38,612 bases of DNA, taken from assembly GCF_003671715.1 (NCBI RefSeq), contig NZ_RAIF01000012.1:911492-950103 (forward strand), given 5' to 3'. Positions 33,808 through 38,612 of this stretch are shown here, in pieces. The stretch's first letter is position 1. Each line of letters opens with the position of its first letter. Position numbers and translations under genes: made by a program. The stretch comes from Streptomyces sp. E2N166 (GTDB lineage Bacteria; Actinomycetota; Actinomycetes; Streptomycetales; Streptomycetaceae). The notes beneath the pieces were generated by a model, which worked only from the letters and a program-made list of their open reading frames with translations, did no database searches and had not been told where the DNA came from.

Positions 33808-34065
33808 GGCGTCAGGGTACCGCAGTCGTCGAGCGGGCCGCGACGGGCTTCCGGCCACCCGCACGGCCTCCCGCACCACGCCGTACGGCCGGAAAATCTG
33901 AACCAAGGTCAAAGGTTACTTCGCGTAACGACCACTAAGGGACATCAGCGCGAACGCATTGTCGTTTGATAACAACGCAATAACTCAAACCTCGTACTCA
34001 CGGGTATGGCGCCACCTAGAGTGCGGCACCGGGACCGCTACCCCGAACCGCTCCGGAGTTGCCCC

Positions 34066-34158
34066 ATGAACCCCTCGAACCCTCCCTCGATCCACCCCCG
34101 CAGCAACAGCTCGCCCTCTCCCCTCGCGTCCGCGACGTGGGGAGGTCTGCCGTGGTGA
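34066..34158 (+). CDS. Candidate upstream ORF overlapping the cytochrome gene start
   Basis: A 30-residue frame beginning MNPSNPPSIHP, rich in Ser and Pro and ending with Trp, has CGGAG seven bases before its ATG. Its TGA (34156-34158) overlaps the two GTG codons at 34152 and 34155 where the membrane-protein gene is thought to start. Such an overlap could couple the two translations. There is no run of a single amino acid pointing to attenuation. It may instead be fortuitous. Confidence 0.4.
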   Translation: MNPSNPPSIHPRSNSSPSPLASATWGGLPW

Positions 34159-35405
34159 CGAACGACAGCACGGCGGACGACACCTTCGCGGAGTTCCTCA
34201 ACTTCGGCGCCGGCGTCCTCTCCCTCGTCCTCCTCAGCTGCTCGGTGATCTGGGGACTCGTCGCCCAGGACCGGATCGTCCTCGACACCCGCCAGCGGAT
34301 CCTGGCCCAGGCGGTGCACCGGATCACCGCGGTCGCCGCGGTCGTGTTCCTGCTGGTGCACATCGGGGTCAAGCTGGCCCTGGACCACACCACCTGGGTG
34401 GCCGCGGTGGTCCCGTTCGGACTCCTGGCCACGGACGACGAGTCGTTCGGCGGCCGGAGCGTCCTGATCGGCTTCGGCACGCTGGCCAGCATGCTCATGA
34501 TCTTCGTGGGCGTCACCGGCGCCCTGCGCAACCGCTTCGCATCCGCGTCCCCCGTGGCCGCCCGCTGGCGGACCATGCACATGCTGGCCTACCCGGCGTG
34601 GTGCCTGGCCCTGCTGCACGGGCTCTACGCGGGTCGCGCGGCGAAGCCGGTCTTCCTGATCCTGTACGGCCTGTCCGTGCTCGGCGTCATGGCCGCCCTG
34701 GCGCTGCGCGCGGCGCCCCGCCCGGTCAAGCGCAGGGTCGCCGACAAGATCGCCGGGTTCTTCGGGACCGGGGAACGGATGGCCCGCGAGGAGCTGGAAG
34801 AGAGGCGGGCCCGGACCACGGCGACGTCCGCGCTGCCGGGCTACGAGAGCGCCGGGGCGTCGCAGCCGCGCACGGCGTCCCCGTCCGCGCCCCTGTACGA
34901 GCCCGCCGAGCGCCTCACGCCCCCGGAGCCCGCAGGCGGCTTCGCGGCGGCCTACCGCGCCGTGTCCGGCTCCTCCGGCACGCGCCGGCGGCCGCTGACG
35001 GCCGAGGCGACCGCGTCCGCCCAGTTGCCGACGGACATGCGGCCCACCGAGGCGATGCCCTTCGTGGACGGCGGCGGCAGCACCTCGGGCAGCTGGCCCA
35101 TCCCCTCGCCACCCCCGGTCGGCGAGGCCCCCCGGTCGGCCTACGACCCACTCAACGACACTGGACACAACATCCCGGTCTATGGCAATACGGACGCGTC
35201 GGGCTACGGCTCGAGTGACGTGTACGACACCAATGAGACGAACACCGTCTACGACACGTACTACCCGAACGACACGTACAACAGCGGTCCCGCCACTGAA
35301 CAAACCCCCGGTGCGTCGCCCGGTGCGTCGCCCTACGACGCGTCCTACGATTTCGACGCACCGGGTTCGGGCGAACCTTGGAACACGCCTTCCGGAGGCT
35401 TTTAA
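34152..35405 (+). CDS. Membrane protein with ferric-reductase-like di-heme core and acidic tail
   Basis: A 417-residue protein with five or six membrane helices in residues 15-190. Two helices carry His pairs: His56/His70 (spacing 14) and His143/His156 (spacing 13). This is the pattern that binds two b-type hemes in ferric reductase and NADPH oxidase membrane domains. Unlike those, no flavin or NAD domain follows; instead residues about 200-417 are disordered, Pro/Ser/Ala-rich, ending in a Tyr/Asp/Asn/Thr-rich tail. The redox partner is probably the adjacent NuoF-like protein. The GTG start at 34152 has GGGGAGG six bases upstream; a longer frame from TTG is rejected. The next gene starts directly after its TAA. 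Heme binding is inferred. Confidence 0.82.
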   Translation: MVTNDSTADDTFAEFLNFGAGVLSLVLLSCSVIWGLVAQDRIVLDTRQRILAQAVHRITAVAAVVFLLVHIGVKLALDHTTWVAAVVPFGLLATDDESFGGRSVLIGFGTLASMLMIFVGVTGALRNRFASASPVAARWRTMHMLAYPAWCLALLHGLYAGRAAKPVFLILYGLSVLGVMAALALRAAPRPVKRRVADKIAGFFGTGERMAREELEERRARTTATSALPGYESAGASQPRTASPSAPLYEPAERLTPPEPAGGFAAAYRAVSGSSGTRRRPLTAEATASAQLPTDMRPTEAMPFVDGGGSTSGSWPIPSPPPVGEAPRSAYDPLNDTGHNIPVYGNTDASGYGSSDVYDTNETNTVYDTYYPNDTYNSGPATEQTPGASPGASPYDASYDFDAPGSGEPWNTPSGGF

Positions 35406-37019
35406 GTGAACGAGGCCCTGCCCGACGTCCCCGAAGTCCGCGTGGTCGGTCTTCCCCAGCTCACGTCGGGCTTCGACCTTGTCGAGCGCCTGGATCTGCC
35501 GATGCACCTCAAGGTGCACGGTCCGCTCGAACCGCTGGGCGGTGAGCAGCTCGCACAGCTCTCCGAACGCATCGGCCTGAAGGGCCGCGGCGGCGCGGGC
35601 TTCCCCTTCCACAAGAAGCTCCGCTCGGTCGCCGAAGCGGCGATCAAGCGCGGCGTACGGCCCGTCGTGGTCGTCAACGGCAGCGAGGACGAGCCGGCCT
35701 GCCGCAAGGACACGGTGCTCATCAACCGCGCCCCGCACCTGATCCTGGACGGCGCGCTGCTGTGCGCCGAGGCCATGGGCGCCCGCACCCTCGTCATCGG
35801 CGTCACCCGCGAGTCCACCCAGCGCTCCATGGAGGCCGCCCTCGCCGAACGCGGCCTGAGCAACGGACGCCGATCCGCCCTCCGCGCGCGCGTGCAGCGC
35901 AATCCGGTCCGCATGGTCACCGGCGCGGCGGCCTCGCTGATCCGCTCCATCGACGGCGGCCCGGCGATCCCGCCCGGCCGCAAGATCAGTGCTTCGAAGA
36001 GCGGCGTCGGCGGCGCGCCGACCCTGCTGTCCAACGCCGAGACGTTCGCCCAGCTGGCGATCGCCGCCCGCATCGGCCCGGAGCGCTACGGCAACACCGG
36101 CCTGTACGACGAGCCGGGCACCGTCATGCTCACCGTCTCCGGCGCGGTGGCCCGCCCGATGGTCATCGAGGTGCCGACGGGCGTGCCGCTGCGCTACGTC
36201 CTCCAGCTCGCCGGCGCGCCACCGGTGCCGCAGGGCGTGCTGACCGGCGGCTACCACGGCAAGTGGATCGACGCGGCGGCCGTCGACGAGGCGATCGTCT
36301 CCCGCAACTCCCTGCAGCAGGTGGGCGGCTCACTGGGTGCGGGCGCGATCCTGCCGATCGGTCAGGACACCTGCCCACTGGGCGAGTCGCTGCGGGTGGC
36401 GCAGTGGCTGGCGGAGGAGAGCGCGGGCCAGTGCGGCCCCTGCTATCTGGGCCTGCCGGCCGCCGCGCGCGGCCTGGAGGACATCCTGAACGGCGGCGGC
36501 CCGGCCGCCCTGGAGGCGGTCAAGCAGGTCGCGAGGAACGTGAAGCGGCGCGGCGCCTGCTCACACCCGGACGGCTCGGCGATGTTCCTGGAGTCGACCC
36601 TCACGGCGTTCACGGACGACCTCGCCGCCCATGTCCTCGGCAACGGCTGCGGACGGCCCGTGGAGGGCGTACTGCCGCTCCTGGAGGGCGGCGGGACCCC
36701 CACGGGCATCCCGGGCGGCGGTGGGGAGGAGAACGGGCCCAGCCGCCAGAAGATCTACGTCGACTGGACGCTGTGCCGGGGCCACGGCCTGTGCGCGGAC
36801 ATCCTCCCGGAGGTCTTCCAACTCGGCGCCGACGGCTTCCCGACCGTCGCGCAGGCCGACGTACCGCGCTTCGCGGAGGCCAAGGCGGTCCGCGCGGTGC
36901 GCCGCTGCCCGGCGCTCGCCCTGCGCATCGAGGAGGACACCCGCGGGCAGGCGCCGTCCTCGCGCACCAACCTGCCGGTCCTGTCCCAGGGCCGCGGCCG
37001 CCGCGCGCTCGGCCGCTGA
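35406..37019 (+). CDS. NuoF-like FMN/Fe-S oxidoreductase fused to a CxxHxxC ferredoxin
   Basis: A 537-residue soluble redox protein. Residues about 50-250 match the FMN/NADH domain of NuoF (GRGGAGFPFHKKL at 60-72, VVVVNGSEDEPACRKD at 87-102, LLSNAETFAQLA at 207-218), and an SLBB-like part follows (TVSGAVARPMVIEVPTG). The NuoF N3-cluster region is altered: ESAGQCGPC at 338-346 has Ala340 where the first Cys should be, leaving Cys343, Cys346 and Cys385. After a Gly-rich linker, residues 449-510 are a ferredoxin with CRGHGLC (Cys457, His460, Cys463) and Cys501-Pro, the pattern of 3Fe-4S or His-ligated ferredoxins. GTG start, GGAGG eight bases upstream, directly after the cytochrome gene. Electron donor unknown; not part of the 14-gene complex I operon. 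Confidence 0.88.
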   Translation: MNEALPDVPEVRVVGLPQLTSGFDLVERLDLPMHLKVHGPLEPLGGEQLAQLSERIGLKGRGGAGFPFHKKLRSVAEAAIKRGVRPVVVVNGSEDEPACRKDTVLINRAPHLILDGALLCAEAMGARTLVIGVTRESTQRSMEAALAERGLSNGRRSALRARVQRNPVRMVTGAAASLIRSIDGGPAIPPGRKISASKSGVGGAPTLLSNAETFAQLAIAARIGPERYGNTGLYDEPGTVMLTVSGAVARPMVIEVPTGVPLRYVLQLAGAPPVPQGVLTGGYHGKWIDAAAVDEAIVSRNSLQQVGGSLGAGAILPIGQDTCPLGESLRVAQWLAEESAGQCGPCYLGLPAAARGLEDILNGGGPAALEAVKQVARNVKRRGACSHPDGSAMFLESTLTAFTDDLAAHVLGNGCGRPVEGVLPLLEGGGTPTGIPGGGGEENGPSRQKIYVDWTLCRGHGLCADILPEVFQLGADGFPTVAQADVPRFAEAKAVRAVRRCPALALRIEEDTRGQAPSSRTNLPVLSQGRGRRALGR

Positions 37020-37040
37020 GCACACGCCCGCCGAGCACGA

Positions 37041-37073
37041 GGAAACCCCCGGATCGATGATCCGGGGGTTTCC
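37041..37073. terminator. Bidirectional terminator between the NuoF-like gene and tRNA-Ala
   Basis: GGAAACCCCCGGAT (37041-37054) pairs perfectly with its complement at 37060-37073 around a five-base loop. It lies 22 bases after the oxidoreductase stop codon and 11 bases beyond the 3' end of the convergent tRNA gene, so it can stop both transcripts. Confidence 0.88.
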
Positions 37074-37083
37074 TGTGTTCCTG

Positions 37084-37156
37084 TGGAGCTAAGGAGAATT
37101 GAACTCCTGACCTCCTGCATGCCATGCAGGCGCTCTACCAACTGAGCTATAGCCCC
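37084..37156 (-). tRNA. tRNA-Ala (anticodon GGC), copy 1
   Basis: On the minus strand the gene begins GGGGCTATAGCTCAG, with a standard D arm, an anticodon stem CCTGC/GCAGG enclosing the loop ATGGCAT (anticodon GGC, reading GCC and GCT), a TTCAATT T-loop with its GGAG/CTCC-type stem, and an acceptor ending TAGCTCC plus discriminator A. The length is 73 bases and the terminal CCA is not encoded. A possible -10 TAATGT (minus strand, 37195-37200) lies about 40 bases upstream. Confidence 0.96.
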
Positions 37157-37288
37157 TTGCTGTCTGCCGCCCGGTCTCCCCGGCGGCGACGCCAACATTA
37201 CACGGTCGACCGGGGACAACACCAAATCGTTTCCAGTTTGCCCGCTTTACCCCTTGCGCAAGCTGTCAGGCCATGACGGGCGGGCCCG

Positions 37289-37522
37289 CTACGCCGTGAC
37301 GAACGAGTAGAACCGCTTGAGAGTGCAGTGCTCCTCGAGGAGCCGGCCGTAGATCGGCTCGCCCTCGAGTTCGCGGTACGTCTCGATCGGGTCGCCCTTT
37401 ATGATCAGCGCCCGCGCGCACTCCTCGCACCAGTACTGGTAGTCCGGGTTGACCGGCTCCATGTCCCGCACGATCGGGGTGCCGCTGCCGCACCAGTCGC
37501 ACTTTCGCCTGTGTGCACCCAT
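37289..37522 (-). CDS. Small zinc-ribbon protein A
   Basis: A 77-residue protein starting MGAHRRKCDWCGSG. Two Cys-x2-Cys pairs (CDWC at residues 8-11 and CEEC at about 32-35) form a probable structural zinc site, followed by an alpha-helical tail with ETYRELEGEPIYGRLLEEH. It may bind nucleic acid or protein, but no family is recognised. Its ATG lies three bases after the stop of the second small zinc-ribbon gene, so the two are coupled and probably act together. It ends near the palindrome GCGGGCCCGC (37280-37289). Confidence 0.85.
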   Translation of the reverse strand: MGAHRRKCDWCGSGTPIVRDMEPVNPDYQYWCEECARALIIKGDPIETYRELEGEPIYGRLLEEHCTLKRFYSFVTA

Positions 37523-37525
37523 CGA

Positions 37526-37699
37526 TCAGCTCCAGCTGTGGCCGCAGGCCGTGCACACGTACGAGATTCCGCCGTTGTCGCCGAGGACTTGGGCCACGTG
37601 CCCGGAACCGCAGGAAGGGCAGCTGAGACGGGTGACCGTGTTCCGTGTCACCGCTCCGCCGAGGAGGTGACCGACCTCCTCGAGGATGCTCGCAGGCAT
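37526..37699 (-). CDS. Small zinc-ribbon protein B
   Basis: A 57-residue protein starting MPASILEEVGHLLGG with a helical N terminus and a C-terminal zinc ribbon: CPSCGSGHV then YVCTACGHSWS. The two CxxCG knuckles are typical of ribosome-, RNA polymerase- or DNA-associated ribbons. The ATG at 37699 was preferred over an upstream frame because GGGAGGGAG lies just upstream. It is the first gene of a two-gene unit with protein A. A promoter-like CTGACC-N18-CAGAAT is present at 37745-37774. Function unknown. Confidence 0.82.
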   Translation of the reverse strand: MPASILEEVGHLLGGAVTRNTVTRLSCPSCGSGHVAQVLGDNGGISYVCTACGHSWS

Positions 37700-37744
37700 C
37701 GCCACTCCCTCCCGTCGGGTCGCGGTCCCCTTCCGGCCGTTTGA

Positions 37745-37774
37745 TTCTGCCACGACCGGGCCAATACGGTCAGC
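37745..37774 (-). promoter_or_regulatory. Candidate promoter of the two zinc-ribbon genes
   Basis: On the minus strand CTGACC (37769-37774) and CAGAAT (37745-37750) are spaced by 18 bases, close to TTGACN and TANNNT. The start site would be near 37738, about 39 bases before the ATG. Confidence 0.4.
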
Positions 37775-37859
37775 GACGCCTCAGTACCGGTCCGGACACG
37801 GAGCCTCACAGGGGTATACGCCCGCGGGACTCCCGTTGCTCAAGCGGGCGCAAACGAAA

Positions 37860-37886
37860 AATCCCGCCCCCCGAGGGGGCGGGATT
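37860..37886 (-). terminator. Intrinsic terminator after tRNA-Ala copy 2
   Basis: AATCCCGCCCCC (37860-37871) pairs perfectly with GGGGGCGGGATT (37875-37886) around a three-base loop. On the minus strand the stem ends in TTTTTCGTTT, a good T-run. It lies 14 bases beyond the tRNA 3' end and separates it from the zinc-ribbon promoter. Confidence 0.92.
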
Positions 37887-37899
37887 CGTCCGTGGGCTG

Positions 37900-37972
37900 T
37901 GGAGCTAAGGAGAATTGAACTCCTGACCTCCTGCATGCCATGCAGGCGCTCTACCAACTGAGCTATAGCCCC
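37900..37972 (-). tRNA. tRNA-Ala (anticodon GGC), copy 2
   Basis: The 73-base gene is identical to copy 1, including anticodon GGC and discriminator A, and again lacks an encoded CCA. The flanks differ apart from a few bases on the 3' side. The two copies lie 744 bp apart in the same orientation with the two zinc-ribbon genes between. A plausible promoter (TTCACT-N18-TAAAGT, minus strand, 38033-38062) lies about 60 bases upstream. Confidence 0.96.
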
Positions 37973-38032
37973 TGGTGCCACGCGGCTGGGCCGCATGGTC
38001 TTTCGCTCCGCTCGGCGGGGCGAACAAGAAGA

Positions 38033-38062
38033 ACTTTAGCCTGCGACCTGCCGGAAAGTGAA
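38033..38062 (-). promoter_or_regulatory. Candidate promoter of tRNA-Ala copy 2
   Basis: On the minus strand TTCACT (38057-38062) and TAAAGT (38033-38038) are spaced by 18 bases. The region is AT-richer than its surroundings. The start site would be about 54 bases before the mature tRNA 5' end. Confidence 0.45.
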
Positions 38063-38091
38063 ATCCGGGTACCGGACCCGTCGGCCGCGCC

Positions 38092-38612
38092 TCAGTCGTC
38101 GTCGCCGAGCACCGGTTCCGGCAGCGTGCCGGCGTTGTGCTCGAGCAGACGCCAGCCGCGGGCGCCCTCGCCCAGGACGGACCAGCAGCAGTTGGTGAGG
38201 CCGCCGAGGCTCTCCCAGGTGTGCGGTTCCAGCCCGAGCAGCCGGCCGATGGTGGTGCGGATCGTGCCGCCGTGGCTGACCACGACCAGGGTGCCGTCCT
38301 CGGCGAGCTTCTCGGCGTGCCGGAGCACCACGGGGGCGGCGCGGTCGGCCACCTCGGTCTCCAGCTCGCCACCGCCGCGGCGGACCGGCTCGCCGCGCTT
38401 CCACGCCGCGTACTCCTCGCCGTGCCGGGCGAGGATCTCGTCGTGGGTCAGCCCCTGCCAGACGCCCGCGTAGGTCTCCCGCAGGCCCTCCTCCAGGGTC
38501 ACGTCCAGGCCGGTGAGCGCGGCCAGCTCGGCGGCCGTGTTCGCGGCGCGCGCGAGGTCGGAGGCGACGATGGCGTCGGGCTTCAGGTGCGCCAGCAGCT
38601 GGGCGGCACGGC
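38092..38612 (-). CDS. Histidine phosphatase superfamily protein (5' truncated by window end)
   Basis: The C-terminal 173 or so residues of a phosphoglycerate-mutase-like phosphatase. The visible part contains the family signatures ASDLARAANTA (usually SDLxRAxxTA), a LRETYAGVWQG segment with the conserved Glu, and VVVSHGGTIRTTIGRLLG, with the second catalytic His. The N-terminal RHGxT motif lies outside the window. Members act on sugar phosphates, phosphoglycerate esters or other phosphomonoesters; the substrate cannot be decided. In related Streptomyces I recall this gene next to rsfS and nadD, which would extend the Bacillus-like synteny, but those lie beyond the edge. Confidence 0.9.
   Translation of the reverse strand, partial: RAAQLLAHLKPDAIVASDLARAANTAAELAALTGLDVTLEEGLRETYAGVWQGLTHDEILARHGEEYAAWKRGEPVRRGGGELETEVADRAAPVVLRHAEKLAEDGTLVVVSHGGTIRTTIGRLLGLEPHTWESLGGLTNCCWSVLGEGARGWRLLEHNAGTLPEPVLGDDD

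Larger units (their letters stand above)
33620..34065. other. Divergent regulatory region between leuS and the cytochrome/NuoF-like genes
   Basis: Beyond the leuS leader (leader peptide and terminator, separate entries), this region holds an AT-rich stretch at 33890-34020 with two dyads: GTTAC-N5-GTAAC at 33915-33929 and ATTGTCGTT/AACGCAAT at 33958-33981. TAGAGT at 34017-34022 is a plausible plus-strand -10 with no obvious -35. For leuS, TACCCT (minus strand, 33814-33819) lies six bases before the leader-peptide ATG. Confidence 0.5.

Noticed and set aside
33620..33960. T-box riboswitch upstream of leuS
   Set aside because: I looked for the conserved T-box sequence and a specifier loop and found neither; the leader-peptide attenuator explains the region better.
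34059..34151. Longer membrane-protein start from TTG at 34059
   Set aside because: The extra residues are Pro/Gln-rich before the first helix, while a strong ribosome binding site stands before GTG 34152.

Overview
The window is chromosomal DNA of a high-GC actinomycete, almost certainly a Streptomyces. The support is very high GC with strong third-position bias, frequent GTG starts, TAnnnT -10 hexamers placed just upstream of start codons, and gene content I recognise from the conserved Streptomyces core (lepA, rpsT, holA, comEC, leuS, hrcA-dnaJ2, a tricorn protease, an SpoIIE-type phosphatase). I see no insertion sequence, prophage, CRISPR array or biosynthetic cluster. The species cannot be fixed from sequence alone.

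Layout. 1-6.9 kb: the tail of an unknown plus-strand gene, then a minus-strand block of an adenine-deaminase-type protein, RNase Z, a HIT protein, a large tricorn protease and a small lipoprotein, plus one small plus-strand gene. 6.9-11.4 kb: rsmE and a nitronate monooxygenase (ATGA overlap), then hrcA-dnaJ2 under a CIRCE operator. 11.4-13 kb: two plus-strand genes (metallo-beta-lactamase fold, DUF3097). 13.1-21.4 kb: hemW, an SpoIIE-type phosphatase/ATPase, a long-chain acyl-CoA ligase and lepA on minus; rpsT on plus. 21.6-28.7 kb: holA, a small acidic protein, a YceI protein, an arylamine N-acetyltransferase, comEC and comEA, all minus. 28.9-33.8 kb: a DegV protein, a membrane protein and leuS. 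34-37 kb: a plus-strand two-gene electron-transfer unit. 37-38.6 kb: two tRNA-Ala(GGC) genes, two small zinc-ribbon genes and a 5'-truncated histidine phosphatase.

The chain comEA-comEC-holA-rpsT-lepA-hemW-hrcA-dnaJ-rsmE follows the order known from Bacillus subtilis (comEA-comEB-comEC-holA-rpsT-...-lepA-hemW-hrcA-grpE-dnaK-dnaJ-prmA-rsmE), with lineage-specific insertions. The window is therefore an ancient translation/chaperone/DNA-uptake neighbourhood with actinobacterial genes inserted.

Most interesting points: (i) leuS is preceded by a 12-codon leader peptide with three consecutive leucine codons and then an intrinsic terminator, which is the layout of a ribosome-mediated attenuator. 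(ii) Divergent from leuS is a two-gene module of a membrane protein with two ferric-reductase-like His pairs and a NuoF-like FMN/Fe-S protein fused to a CxxHxxC ferredoxin. It has an altered N3-type cluster site and a candidate coupled upstream ORF, and looks like an uncharacterised transmembrane electron-transfer system. (iii) The 3' ends of two genes (dnaJ2 and the metallo-hydrolase) carry partial downstream duplications. (iv) The SpoIIE-type phosphatase has a collagen-like plus hexapeptide-repeat linker.
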